Shown here one piece after another: positions 27,587 through 36,958 of a DNA stretch of 64,000 bases. This stretch comes from Lysobacter sp. Root916. GTDB taxonomy: Bacteria > Pseudomonadota > Gammaproteobacteria > Xanthomonadales > Xanthomonadaceae. The stretch covers positions 64,586 through 128,585 of the forward strand of contig NZ_LMJF01000017.1 in assembly GCF_001429785.1 (NCBI RefSeq), written 5' to 3'. The position numbers were made by a program, and so were the translations under genes. The notes under the pieces are model-generated. The model worked only from the letters and a program-made list of their open reading frames with translations, was not told the DNA's origin and did not search any database. Each line of letters starts with the position of its first letter. The stretch's first letter is position 1.

Positions 27587-29521
27587 CTAAAGAATCGGCG
27601 CCAGCCCCGCCCCGAAGGCGGTGAACATGCGCGTGATCAGGCGCTTGGGCCCCAGGCTGACCTCGGGGAAGTCGCCGACCGGGCGATAGCAGGCGCGGAA
27701 GCCCGGCTGATTGCGGTACAGCGGAAGCGGGCAGTTCGGCCCGGGCACGAATTCGTAGCTGGTGGCGTAGCGGATCGGCCACAGGTCGAACAAGGGCAGA
27801 TGCTCGGACACCTTGGTGATCGAGTACTCCAAGCCGGAGAACACCGGCGGCTTGTCGCGGCGCGCGATCACCCACGAGTTCGCCGGCGCGATGTCGCGAC
27901 GAATGCTGGCGGCCAGTTCGGCGGCGAACGCGGCGTCGTCGATCACCACCGCGCTCTCGGTGTTGTAGCGGTCGCCGCGCGGATCGAAGTTGTGGGTGCC
28001 GACCACGCCGATGCGTTCATCGATCACCATCGACTTGGCGTGCATGCCGATGCGCACGCCGGCGCGCTTGAGCGGCACCGGTTCGTTGGCGCGCCGACGC
28101 GCGTAGCGCATGGCCGCGTACTCGCGCGACAACGGCGTGCGGTACTGGGCGCGCGAGATCACGCTGGAGCGGTCCAGGCGCTCGCGCCGCAGCGCCGCGG
28201 GCTCGGGCTGCGGCGGCAGGTCCAGCCCCAGGTCCGGCAGCGGCGCGCCGGTGGCGGCGATGTCGATCGGCGCGTCGGCCGGGAACGGCTTGTACTCGTA
28301 GATGTCGAAGCCGAACTCGCGCAGGTAGCGGCGCTTGTACTTGTACGACAGCGCGTAGGCGATGAAGGCGTCGGTCGCGGCCAGGCTGTTGGTGGACACG
28401 ATCACGCGCGGCGGCTGCGGGCGTTTGCGCAGGTCGCGGAACAGGTCCTGGGCCGCGTCCGAGAGCACCAGATAGGGCGTCTGCAGCAGCACTTCGCGCT
28501 GCGACGATTCGATCAGGCCGCGCAGCGAGGCGGAGGACTGAGACCCGTCGATGCCGTTGCCGCGGTGCTTGTCCGGCGAGTCGGCGATGTAGCTCACCGC
28601 GCCCACCGGCAGCGCGCGCGCGACCAGGCGCGAACGCACCAGTTCGACGTCGCTGGCGTCGCGGCGCATGGCCTGGGCGCGCTCGGGGCGCTCGTAATTG
28701 GCCGGCGGCAGCGCCGGCACGCCGCTGCGCAGCAGATAGGTGCCTACGTCCTTGAGGCGCTCGACCGGCACGCTGCGGCGGTCGTCCCAGAAGCGCACGA
28801 AGTCCTGGTCCATCACCTGCGCGGTCGGGCCGGCCACCAGCAGGTCGCGGTCGCGGAAGTTGTACTCGTCGTCCCAGTCGTAATAGTCGTCCTGGTAATT
28901 GCGCCCGCCGGTGATACCGACCGCGCCGTCCACCAGCAGCAGCTTGGTGTGCATGCGCTGGTTGAGGCGGCGCCAGCAGCAAGCCGCGGCCAACAGGTAT
29001 TGCGGGTAGCTGATGCGCGCGCGCTTGAGCACCGGGTTGTACAGGCGCACTTCGAAGTTGGCGTGCGCGCCGGACAGCGCGGCCAGGGTATCGAGATGCT
29101 TGAGCGCGGCCAGCTGGTCCAGCAGCAGACGCACGCGCACGCCGCGGCGCGCGGCCGCGATCAGCTCGTCCAGCACCAGCCGGCCGGCGTCGTCTTCGTC
29201 GTAGATATAGGTCTGCAGGTCGATCGCGGTGGTCGCGCTGCGGATCAGGTTGATGCGCGCCAGCAGGGCGTCCTGGCCGTGGTCCAGGATCAGGGCGTAA
29301 TGGCGCGGCGCGTCCGCGCTCGACTCGTCCAGCGCGCGCGTGGCCAGGTCGCGCAGCGGCGAAGCCTGGGCGCAGGCGTGGGGCGCCGCGCAGTCGATCT
29401 GGGTAGGCCGCGCGGCCAGGGCGATCTGCGAGGCGCGATCGCGCTGCACCCGCGACAGGCCGGCGCAGGCCGACAGGCTCATCGCCAGCGCGGCGATCGC
29501 GATCCGTTGCCAGCGCTTCAC
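27587..29521 (-). CDS. Phospholipase D / cardiolipin synthase-like lipoprotein
   Basis: The 644-residue protein has a leader with lipobox LSAC and two PLD half-domains, each with an HKD motif: HTKLLLVDG (about residue 200) and HAKSMVIDE (about residue 490). AATTAIDLQTYIYDEDD-like and GGRNYQDDYYDWDDEYNFRD stretches are typical of this envelope PLD family. It probably moves or cleaves phosphatidyl groups at the membrane outer face. It starts with GTG that overlaps the stop of the yceI-like gene (GTGA), so the three genes sixA-yceI-PLD are translationally linked. Confidence 0.9.
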   Translation of the reverse strand: MKRWQRIAIAALAMSLSACAGLSRVQRDRASQIALAARPTQIDCAAPHACAQASPLRDLATRALDESSADAPRHYALILDHGQDALLARINLIRSATTAIDLQTYIYDEDDAGRLVLDELIAAARRGVRVRLLLDQLAALKHLDTLAALSGAHANFEVRLYNPVLKRARISYPQYLLAAACCWRRLNQRMHTKLLLVDGAVGITGGRNYQDDYYDWDDEYNFRDRDLLVAGPTAQVMDQDFVRFWDDRRSVPVERLKDVGTYLLRSGVPALPPANYERPERAQAMRRDASDVELVRSRLVARALPVGAVSYIADSPDKHRGNGIDGSQSSASLRGLIESSQREVLLQTPYLVLSDAAQDLFRDLRKRPQPPRVIVSTNSLAATDAFIAYALSYKYKRRYLREFGFDIYEYKPFPADAPIDIAATGAPLPDLGLDLPPQPEPAALRRERLDRSSVISRAQYRTPLSREYAAMRYARRRANEPVPLKRAGVRIGMHAKSMVIDERIGVVGTHNFDPRGDRYNTESAVVIDDAAFAAELAASIRRDIAPANSWVIARRDKPPVFSGLEYSITKVSEHLPLFDLWPIRYATSYEFVPGPNCPLPLYRNQPGFRACYRPVGDFPEVSLGPKRLITRMFTAFGAGLAPIL

Positions 29522-30135
29522 GGCGTCGCGCTCCCGGCCAGGTCGTGCTTCAGGCGCACGCGCAACGTGAAGCGCACGCGGTCGCTCAAGGCCAGCTGCC
29601 AGCCGTCCAGGCCGTAGTCGTCGCGACTGACGCTGCCATGGGCGAGCACGTCGCAGTCCTTGCCGGGTCGCAGACAGGTCGAGGGCGCCAACACGAAGGT
29701 TTCCATCCGGCTGACGCCGTGCAGGGTGAGACGGCCGCGCAGCTTACCGCCTGCGCGCACCAAATCGGCGGGGTGCGGCTCGGACAGGAACTCGATGCGC
29801 GGGAAACGCGCCGAGTCGAAGAAGCGCCGGCCGCGCGCGAGTTCGGTGTAGCGGGTCGAATCGCCGACCTGGACCGCGCCGGTGGCCAGGGCGATGCGGA
29901 CCTGGTGGCGGCCGTCGGGCAGCACCACGACTTCGCCCTCGTAGCTGGGGAAGGCGCCTTCCACTTTCTGGCCCCAGCGCGTGCGCAGCTCGAAGCCGAA
30001 GCGGGTGTAGAACGGATCGAAGCCGGACGACGACGGCGCCGGCGTCTGCGCCGCGAGCGGGGCGCAGACCAGGGCGCAAAGCAGGAAGCCGATCGCGGCG
30101 GAGGTGCGTGCGGCCTTAGGTCGCTGCGGCCTCAC
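29518..30135 (-). CDS. YceI-family periplasmic protein
   Basis: The 205-residue protein has a signal peptide (about 12-32, ending PLAAQ) and a YceI lipocalin-like domain: FDPFYTRFGFELRTRWGQKVEGAF at the start, then RRFFDSARFPRIEFLSE and the late GxLTLHGVSR block, which normally closes the pocket for isoprenoid-type ligands. The last ~50 residues (RDDYGLDGW) are conserved in the family. The start is GTG at 30135, overlapping the sixA stop by 4 bp (GTGA), and its own stop overlaps the next GTG in the same manner. Confidence 0.88.
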   Translation of the reverse strand: MRPQRPKAARTSAAIGFLLCALVCAPLAAQTPAPSSSGFDPFYTRFGFELRTRWGQKVEGAFPSYEGEVVVLPDGRHQVRIALATGAVQVGDSTRYTELARGRRFFDSARFPRIEFLSEPHPADLVRAGGKLRGRLTLHGVSRMETFVLAPSTCLRPGKDCDVLAHGSVSRDDYGLDGWQLALSDRVRFTLRVRLKHDLAGSATP

Positions 30136-30608
30136 GGCCACCAGAAGGCGCTGAGCTGGGCGACGCCCGGCTCCAGGCTGGTCTCGGCCGGCACGTTCAG
30201 CACCGCGATGCCGCCCGGCGGCATGCCGCGGTAGTCGCCGGACTGGCCGCTGTGCAGCAGCGCGGCCAGACGCTCCAGGCCGGGGTTGTGGCCGACCAGC
30301 ATCAGCCGCTCGGCTTCGACATGCAGATCGGCCAGGGCGATCAGGGTGCCCGGGGTGGCTTCGTAGATCGAGGGTTCGATGCGCTGATCGACGTAGCCGA
30401 TCGCGGCCAGCACCGCCTCCAGGGTTTCGCGGGTGCGGCGCGAGGGCGAGCACAGCACGCAGTCGGGCACCAGCTTGTTCTGGGCCAGCCAGCGGCCGGC
30501 GGCCTCGGCCTCGGCCAAGCCCTCGGCCGACAACGGGCGGTCGAGATCGGCCTGGCCTTGGGCGGCCGGCTCGGCATGGGCGTGGCGGAGCAGGATCAGT
30601 TCGCGCAT
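30132..30608 (-). CDS. sixA: SixA-type phosphohistidine phosphatase
   Basis: The 158-residue protein is a short histidine-phosphatase domain. LLRHAHAE (H9 as nucleophile) is followed by RPLSAEGLAEAEAAG, SPSRRTRETLEAVL and VGHNPGLERLAALL, which carries the second catalytic His. SixA removes phosphate from the HPt domain of the sensor kinase ArcB in E. coli and acts on the phosphotransferase system; its target here is unknown. It is the first gene of the sixA-yceI-PLD unit. Confidence 0.9.
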   Translation of the reverse strand: MRELILLRHAHAEPAAQGQADLDRPLSAEGLAEAEAAGRWLAQNKLVPDCVLCSPSRRTRETLEAVLAAIGYVDQRIEPSIYEATPGTLIALADLHVEAERLMLVGHNPGLERLAALLHSGQSGDYRGMPPGGIAVLNVPAETSLEPGVAQLSAFWWP

Positions 30609-30793
30609 GGATTAGGCCGCTAACGAGTGGAAGGGGACGCGCGACGCGCGAACGCGCAGCACTTGGGAAGGAGGATGCCTGTCGGCGACGCAGAAAGGTA
30701 GCCGTCGGCTTGCGCCGGCCATGTGAACGCAGCGATGCGAGGCACGCTCAATACGCCACTGCCTTCATGGGCTGCGCGCGCCGCCGCTCGGGC

Positions 30794-31423
30794 CTACTTC
30801 TTCAACCACTTCAGCAGCGACTGCCAGTCGGCCTGGTGTTCGCGGATCTGCGCGGAGTGGTAATCGAACAGGCTTTTGCCCAGCGCGGTCATCACCACAT
30901 AGGCCTGGCTGTCGCGCAGTTGCCCGACCACCGGATACGGCCATTCGCTGAGCAGCTCCACCGCTTGCTGGGAGGCGTTGGTCCAGGGCTTGAGCTTGTT
31001 GCCGACCAGGCCCACACGCAGCTGGCCGCGGCGCACGCGCGGGTGCTTGGCCAGGGTGTCCAGAAACGGGACCGTGGCTTCGATGTCCAGGGTCGAGGGC
31101 TGCACCGGCACGATCACCGCATCGGCGACCTCGAGGAAGGCCTCCAGGTCCTCGGCCATCGCGCCGGCCGGGGCGTCGATCACGACCCGCTGGGTGTCCT
31201 CGGGCAGGCCCTTGCGCCAGGCTTTGCGGCGGGTGCCGTCCAGCGGCAGGACCGCGCTGTCCAGGGTGGCGCGGCGCTGCGCCCATCGGGTCGAAGACCC
31301 TTGCGGATCGGCGTCGACCAGCGCGGTGCGCAGGCCTTCTAGCGCCGACTGCGCGGCGAGATGGGTGGCGATGGTCGTCTTGCCCACGCCCCCCTTGGAA
31401 CTGGCCACCAGCACGGTCTTCAT
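30794..31423 (-). CDS. ParA-family ATPase (orphan)
   Basis: The 209-residue protein has the deviant Walker A motif KGGVGKTT (K10 to T17), the ALVDADPQGSSTRWA block, and RVVIDAPAGAM in the switch II position. It is short, lacks an N-terminal HTH and has no ParB partner nearby, so it resembles orphan ParA/MinD-like positioning ATPases rather than a chromosome or plasmid partition protein. Cargo unknown. The gene lies alone between the sixA unit and the anchored-protein genes. Confidence 0.9.
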   Translation of the reverse strand: MKTVLVASSKGGVGKTTIATHLAAQSALEGLRTALVDADPQGSSTRWAQRRATLDSAVLPLDGTRRKAWRKGLPEDTQRVVIDAPAGAMAEDLEAFLEVADAVIVPVQPSTLDIEATVPFLDTLAKHPRVRRGQLRVGLVGNKLKPWTNASQQAVELLSEWPYPVVGQLRDSQAYVVMTALGKSLFDYHSAQIREHQADWQSLLKWLKK

Positions 31424-31475
31424 GCGAGCTCCCTCTAGGCGGAAGCCGCAGCGTACACCGGGGGTGGGGTTGGAG

Positions 31476-32702
31476 CTATCGCGGGGCGGGGGCCGGGGGC
31501 GGCGTGGCCCGGGGCGGGCGGCGACCGGTCTGGATCAGCGCACGCTGCATGGGATGGTCCGGCAGCCAACCCGGTGGCGGGTCGACGCGTTGGCCGCGCT
31601 CGACCAGCCAAGCCTCCGCGGCCGGCATTTCGCCCTGTGCGAACACCCGCAGGGGCCAGTCCGGCGGCGTCGGCTGACCGTTCTCTCCCGGGAAGTGATG
31701 GCGCAGCCAGCTCAGGCGGCGCAGGCGCTCGCGCCAGGCGACACCCTCGGAGGTATTGGCGACCAGCGGCACGCCGAAGTGCAGGCCGATCACCTGATCG
31801 ATCATTTCGCTGCCGCTGGCCATGTGAGCGAGCAAGCCGATGCAGGACTCGCGCCTGGACGGCGGTGGTTGTTCGCACAGTTCCGCGATCGGCGAGATCG
31901 ATGGAAACCCGTTGGCCATAGCGGTATTCATTGCCGCAACGCCGATAAGGTTCTCGCGCGTGGCCGGCACATCGGACGCCGCGGCGTACGCCTTCTGTGC
32001 GCATGCGGACACCGCCAGTGGCGGCAGTTCGTCCAGGGCCGCGTACATGACGCTACCGAGCTCACGGAAATGGATGCGGTAGCGATCGGCGCGCGCGGCG
32101 CGCCGCAGCAAGGCTTCCTGAGTGGGCAGGTCGTCGCCGCGCTCGATGGCGCGGGCGAGGCTGGCCAGCCAAACGGCCGCGTTGTCGGGGTCCAGCTGTT
32201 GCAGTCGAGCCACGGCGCGGTCCGGATCGCAATCCTCCCCTATGCCGGCGCAACCGCCGCTGGCTGCAATCCACTGTACCAACGGCTCGTCCGCCCCCAG
32301 GCGCAAGGCCGTGGTCATCGCGGCGGCGCCTTCGCCATGCGCTTCCTCGTAGAGGGAGTCGTTCAGTACCGCGCTCCCCGACGTGAACAAGAACGCCGCG
32401 GTCAGCGCCGTGCGCGCATCCGGATCGACCATGGTGCGTCGCGCCCGCTCGCTGGTGGCGGCGGCGAACGCGCGTTTCCATTGCATCGGGTCGCAGTCGG
32501 CCGACGCGGCCGCTGACGCGGTCTTCGTGGCCGCGTCGCCGAGCCGCGCCGCGGAGGCCTCGTCTCGCTGCGCCGTCGCGCTCGGCGGCGGCGCCACGGT
32601 CGCGAGCTGCGCCGATTCCCACCACCCGGCCCGGCGCGCGCCCACGAACGACACCAGCGCCAACGCGATCAACGCGACGACCGTCGCCCAAACCTTCCGC
32701 AT
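31476..32702 (-). CDS. Membrane-anchored protein of unknown function, paralogue A
   Basis: The 408-residue protein has one N-terminal hydrophobic segment (about residues 5-22) followed by a long, helical, Ala-rich exported part. No known domain is evident. Pieces such as LGADEPLVQWIAASGGC and RLQQLDPDNAAVWLASLARA recur in the next gene, so the two are paralogues. The second reads like a TPR-type helix. The ATG at 32702 is preferred over an upstream GTG because AAGGGAG lies just before it. The C-terminal ~30 residues are Pro/Arg rich. Confidence 0.75.
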   Translation of the reverse strand: MRKVWATVVALIALALVSFVGARRAGWWESAQLATVAPPPSATAQRDEASAARLGDAATKTASAAASADCDPMQWKRAFAAATSERARRTMVDPDARTALTAAFLFTSGSAVLNDSLYEEAHGEGAAAMTTALRLGADEPLVQWIAASGGCAGIGEDCDPDRAVARLQQLDPDNAAVWLASLARAIERGDDLPTQEALLRRAARADRYRIHFRELGSVMYAALDELPPLAVSACAQKAYAAASDVPATRENLIGVAAMNTAMANGFPSISPIAELCEQPPPSRRESCIGLLAHMASGSEMIDQVIGLHFGVPLVANTSEGVAWRERLRRLSWLRHHFPGENGQPTPPDWPLRVFAQGEMPAAEAWLVERGQRVDPPPGWLPDHPMQRALIQTGRRPPRATPPPAPAPR

Positions 32703-32819
32703 CCCCACTCCCTTACCGGCGACCGGCCGCAGGGCCAGCCTACCGGCATCGGCGCCCTCGGCGGTCGGATCGCGCGCGACGGCCGCCTGCGCGCCGCCGC
32801 TCAGCGGACCTGCACGAAC

Positions 32820-34007
32820 CTACCGCGGTGCCAAGCGGTACCCATCCGCGGCGCCGGAATCCGCTCGGCCGGTGAGGATCAAGGCACGACTGCCGGGATC
32901 GGGCGGCAGCCAGTCCAGCGGCGGAATGCCGGCTTGGCCGGTTTCGGCCAGCCAGGATTCGAATCCGGGGATCTCGCCCTCGCGCAGCAGGCGCAGGGGC
33001 TGCTCCGCGCGCAAACGATCGGCGGACTCGGACAGGCGCAGGGCCAGCCAGCGATGGCGACGCAGGCGTTCGCGCCAGAGCGCATCGGAATCGTCGGGGA
33101 TCGAGCCCACCAGTAGCGCCGTGGCCAGGCCGCGGCTGGCGACGTCGTCGGCGTCGGTCGCCATCCGGCTCAGCACATCGATGCAGGCTTGGCGACGCCG
33201 CGGCGGAGGCTGCGCGCACAGTTCGGACAACTCGGTGAATACGGGCGTCGGCAGGGCGCTTACGAAGTCCTGCGCCAAAAAACCGATCGCACCGGCCTGG
33301 GTGCCGGCGAAGCCGGTCTCGGGCCGCATGCGCGCGGCGGTGCAGGCGCCGATCGCCGGGCCGGGCACGCGCAGCAGGAGCTGGGTCGTCTCCTGCGCGT
33401 ACTCGGTATTGAACAGCCGGTACTGGCGCGCGCTGGCCGCACGCTGCAGCACGGCGTCCGCGGCCGCCGCGTCGTCGCGATTGCGCGCCTGCAAAGCCAG
33501 CAACCAGACCGCGGCGTTGTCGGGCTCGAGTTGTTGCAGGCGCCGCAAGGCCGGACCGGGGTCGCAGTCGGCGGACGCGGCCGGACAACGCAACGCTTCG
33601 ACCCAACGCACCAGCGGGTCGTCGGCGCCGAAGCGCACGGCATCGGCGTAAGCGGCGGCGGCCTGGATGCGGGCCTCCGTGTCGTCCGCGTAGTGACCGA
33701 GCAGGCTAGCCGCGATCAGGCGGGCGCGCGCGTCGGGTTGGGTCAGCAGGCCGCGCGCGTAGGCCTCGCTGGCCTCCCGGTACTGGTCGATCCAGACCCC
33801 GGGATCGCACGCGGCAGCCGCCGGTGTGGCGGCATGAACCGCCGTCGCGGGCGGCGATTCCGGCGCGGCCGAGTCCCGGACCGCGACACCCGCGCCGCGC
33901 GCTTGCGCAGGCGGCGACGAGAGCAGGCGCAGGCCGATGACGGCCAGGATCGCGCAGCCCGCCAGCAATGCGATCCCTATCCACGACCTTCGTCCCCGCT
34001 CCTTCAT
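32820..34007 (-). CDS. Membrane-anchored protein of unknown function, paralogue B
   Basis: The 395-residue protein is built like paralogue A: N-terminal anchor (about 11-27), a short Ala/Pro linker, then helical repeats, including FGADDPLVRWVEALRC and ALRRLQQLEPDNAAVWLLAL, which match A. Both have pairs of Cys in the exported part (ADCDPG / DCDPDR), possibly disulfides. Order B then A on the minus strand, with a 117-bp gap, suggests tandem duplication and later divergence. The start at 34007 follows AGGGACGAGG. Function unknown. Confidence 0.75.
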   Translation of the reverse strand: MKERGRRSWIGIALLAGCAILAVIGLRLLSSPPAQARGAGVAVRDSAAPESPPATAVHAATPAAAACDPGVWIDQYREASEAYARGLLTQPDARARLIAASLLGHYADDTEARIQAAAAYADAVRFGADDPLVRWVEALRCPAASADCDPGPALRRLQQLEPDNAAVWLLALQARNRDDAAAADAVLQRAASARQYRLFNTEYAQETTQLLLRVPGPAIGACTAARMRPETGFAGTQAGAIGFLAQDFVSALPTPVFTELSELCAQPPPRRRQACIDVLSRMATDADDVASRGLATALLVGSIPDDSDALWRERLRRHRWLALRLSESADRLRAEQPLRLLREGEIPGFESWLAETGQAGIPPLDWLPPDPGSRALILTGRADSGAADGYRLAPR

Positions 34008-34450
34008 CGACCTCGTCCCTGTATGCCGCTGATCGCGTCCACCGCGATCCGCAGCAAAGCACAGCCGCCGCGCGCGGCCAAGGCGCCAGCCCCGCCCGTC
34101 GGCATGCGCTGCGTTGAACCGGTGGCGCACATCGCGGCGTGCGCAAGCGCTCGTCGATGCCCTTTCGTGGCGCACTTTCTACACAGTTTTTGTGTGCATT
34201 GGCCGCAGTAGCACCCCATGCGACGCGACATCCCAGCAAAAAATTTTCCAGTAGAGAAATTTTCGGGTAGGGGTAGCCGACCTCATCGCGTTGAACAAAG
34301 TGTGCCGAGCGACAGCGCCGCCCTTCGATCGCGACGAAGAGCGTCGCGCTCGGCACGAACGATCGCCCACGCCCATCCGCCGTCTCCCTTATGTGCGCAC
34401 GAACGTGCGGCGCAGCGATCCCCTACGGCCCGTCATCAGGAACACCTCGA
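34008..34450. other. Control region between paralogue B and the subtilase
   Basis: This 443-bp gap between divergent genes holds an unusual A+T-rich island at 34236-34266. The 8-bp word AAATTTTC occurs there twice (34241-34248 and 34257-34264), 16 bp apart. It is the best candidate for promoter or protein-binding DNA of the subtilase gene. I see no gene in the gap. Confidence 0.5.
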
Positions 34451-36886
34451 ATGAAGAAGGCGATTTTGAAGAAGAACGCAGCGATCGGTTTGGCGGCGGC
34501 CTGCGCCGCCGTGCTGCTGTGGACGCAACGCGATGCGACTCCGAACCCCGACGCCGCATCGCAGCCGAACGGCAACGCCAATAGCAGCACCTACGCCAGC
34601 GGCATCGCCGCACCGCCGGCCTCGCTGCGCGTGGCCTACACCGCGCCGACGCCGCGCACGCCCGCGCAGGCCAAGCTGGGCGCCGGCCAGTTGCTGGAAG
34701 CCGTGCAGACGCTGCCGCCGGAGCTGCGCGCGCAGGCGCTTGCCGCGGCCGCGCAGGGCACCCCGTCCGCGCAGGCCGCGACCGCCGCTTCGGTGCGCGC
34801 GCAGATCGCCGCGCTGGACCGCGCCGGCATCCCGCAGCGTTGGCGCGAAGGCGAGAAGGTCAAGGTCAACGTCGACCTGGCGCTGGACTACGCCGCCATC
34901 CAGAACCCGCACCTGCTGGCCCAAGCCTCGGGCGCACTGCTTGCCGTGCTGCGCGCCGGCGGCATCCAGGCCCAGGACATCCCCGGCTCGCCGGTGCTGG
35001 AAGCGCTGGTGCCGCTGGCGCAACTGGAATGGGTGGCCGGCCAGGACGCCGTCGCGGGCGTGGGCCTGATGCACATGGCCGACACGGTCGCGTTCTCCGA
35101 CGGCGCCACCGCCAGCGGCATCGACCAGCTGCGCGCGCTCGGCAATGCCGCCGAACTGCCGCAAGCGCTGCGCAAGAGCCTGCAGGGCGAAGGCCTGACC
35201 ATTGCGATCATGGACCAGTTCGGCAATACCGCCGGCGAAATCGCGGCGCTACAGACCGCGAACGAGTGGCCCAGCAACACCGCCGCCGAGCCGGACAACC
35301 TGGTGATGACCCCGCCGACCGGCAAAGCCTTCGGCGCGGGCGGCGCGAAACACGGCAACGCGGTCACCGAGATCGTCTACGACATCGCCCCCAAGGCCAA
35401 GTTCAGGGTCTACGACGCCGGCGCCAACGCCGACTGGGTCCGTGGCATCCAGAATGCAGCCAATCTCAACGCGCAGAACCAGCCGCAAGGCGAACCGCGC
35501 GCCCAGGTCATCACCGCCTCGCAGGGCGGCATCGCCGGCGCGCCGGGCGACGGCACCGCCACCTCGGGCGTCTACAAGGGCCTGTACGACGCGATCGACG
35601 CGGCCAGCCGCAACGGCGTGATCGTGATCAACGCCGCCGGCAACCACGCCCAGGCGCACTGGGACGGCGACAGCGGCGGCGCCGCCATCGCCAACGTGGC
35701 GCAGGACTTCGACACCGCCACCGCGGGCGTCCAGGACACCAACACCCTCTCGATCAATGTCGGCCAGGGCGCCGCCTTCGCTCAGTGCTACCCGCTCTTC
35801 ACCGCGGCCGGCGCGGCCGTCGCCAACCAGTTGCCCATCACCGCCTACCTGAGCTGGAACGACTGGGCGTCCAACGGCAACCTCGTCGATACCGACTACC
35901 GTCTGGAACTGGTGCGCTGGCGCGACCAGACCCAGACCTTCGGGCGCGATCCGGTCACCGGCCGCTGGGGCAACATCGTCACGCCGGCCGGCTGGGTCGC
36001 GGCCACGCAGTCCGATCAGTCGCAAAACGGCGGTGCCGGACAGGAGCCGCTGGAAGGCTTCAGCTTCGTGCCGTCCTCGAACATGGCCACCGCGCGCTGC
36101 GTCGACGCCTACCGCGGCCTGAGCCTGGGCGGCGCGGCCATCTCCGGCGGCGGCATGTTCGCGTTGCGCGTGGTACGCAAGAGCGCCGGCGCGGCCAACT
36201 TCCTGCGCATCACCACCGGCAAGCTGCCGCTGCAGTACGCCCAGAACGAGCGCTCGATCCTGCATCCGGCCGACTCGGCCAGCGTGATCACGGTGGCGGC
36301 GTTGAACGCGGCCGATTCGGCGTTGGAAGCGTACAGTTCGCGCGGGCCGGTGCTGGCCGCGGGCGGCGCGCGCCCGGCCGGTCAGGCGGCGGGCAACGCC
36401 AAGCCGGACATGGGCAGCTTCGCCAATGTCGACACGGTGTCCTATGGCGACAACGCGTTCAACGGCACCTCCGCCGCCGCTCCGCACATCGCCGCGCTGG
36501 CGGCGCTGGGGCTGCAGCATCAGCGCCAGCGCAGCAACGCCACCGAGCCGGCGGCGCTGCCCGCGAACGCCACCACGCAGCAAAAGGCCGACCGTGCCGC
36601 CTTGTTGAGCCAGCGTCGCAGCCTGCTGGCCGATGCGACCTACGACGCGCTGGTGCAGGTGTCCGGCACCCAGGGCAACGATCTGGGCGCGGTCGGGTTC
36701 GACAGCAGTTTCGGCAACGGGCGCCTGAAGTTCCACGCCCAGTCGCAAGCCTGCTTCCTGTCGGCGCTGTACGCGCCGGCCTATCGCAGCCTGCTGCCGG
36801 CACAGGCCTCGCCGCTGCCCGCGGGCCAGCTGAGCTACGACCAGCTGCGCACCAACAACAGCGCGACCTGCTCGACCGTGAACTGA
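34451..36886 (+). CDS. Subtilisin-family (S8) secreted serine peptidase
   Basis: The 811-residue protein has a leader (hydrophobic about 10-23) and a long prodomain-like N part (~25-245). The subtilase catalytic residues follow: D255 in IAIMDQFGN, H301 in AKHGNAV, oxyanion N398 in NAAGNHA and S674 in GTSAAAPH. About 275 residues lie between N398 and S674, far more than the usual core, so a substantial inserted domain (with TDYRLELVRW and SFVPSSN) is built into the fold. The ATG at 34451 is chosen for its leader and the preceding AGGA. It ends at a strong terminator. Confidence 0.9.
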   Translation: MKKAILKKNAAIGLAAACAAVLLWTQRDATPNPDAASQPNGNANSSTYASGIAAPPASLRVAYTAPTPRTPAQAKLGAGQLLEAVQTLPPELRAQALAAAAQGTPSAQAATAASVRAQIAALDRAGIPQRWREGEKVKVNVDLALDYAAIQNPHLLAQASGALLAVLRAGGIQAQDIPGSPVLEALVPLAQLEWVAGQDAVAGVGLMHMADTVAFSDGATASGIDQLRALGNAAELPQALRKSLQGEGLTIAIMDQFGNTAGEIAALQTANEWPSNTAAEPDNLVMTPPTGKAFGAGGAKHGNAVTEIVYDIAPKAKFRVYDAGANADWVRGIQNAANLNAQNQPQGEPRAQVITASQGGIAGAPGDGTATSGVYKGLYDAIDAASRNGVIVINAAGNHAQAHWDGDSGGAAIANVAQDFDTATAGVQDTNTLSINVGQGAAFAQCYPLFTAAGAAVANQLPITAYLSWNDWASNGNLVDTDYRLELVRWRDQTQTFGRDPVTGRWGNIVTPAGWVAATQSDQSQNGGAGQEPLEGFSFVPSSNMATARCVDAYRGLSLGGAAISGGGMFALRVVRKSAGAANFLRITTGKLPLQYAQNERSILHPADSASVITVAALNAADSALEAYSSRGPVLAAGGARPAGQAAGNAKPDMGSFANVDTVSYGDNAFNGTSAAAPHIAALAALGLQHQRQRSNATEPAALPANATTQQKADRAALLSQRRSLLADATYDALVQVSGTQGNDLGAVGFDSSFGNGRLKFHAQSQACFLSALYAPAYRSLLPAQASPLPAGQLSYDQLRTNNSATCSTVN

Positions 36887-36924
36887 GCCAGACCTAGTCC
36901 GCGGCCCGTGCGCGGGCAGGTCGA

Positions 36925-36956
36925 CGGCGCCGGAGCGATCCGGCGCCGTTTTTTTT
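36925..36956. terminator. Strong intrinsic terminator after the subtilase gene
   Basis: A perfect 9-bp stem (CGGCGCCGG / CCGGCGCCG) with loop AGCGAT is followed by eight T. It lies 38 bp after the subtilase stop, next to the convergent AEC gene. Confidence 0.92.
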
Positions 36957-36958
36957 CG

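Noticed and set aside
30794-31423. ParA as sign of a plasmid or integrated element
   Set aside because: No ParB, replication, integrase or att-like repeats nearby, and base composition matches its surroundings.
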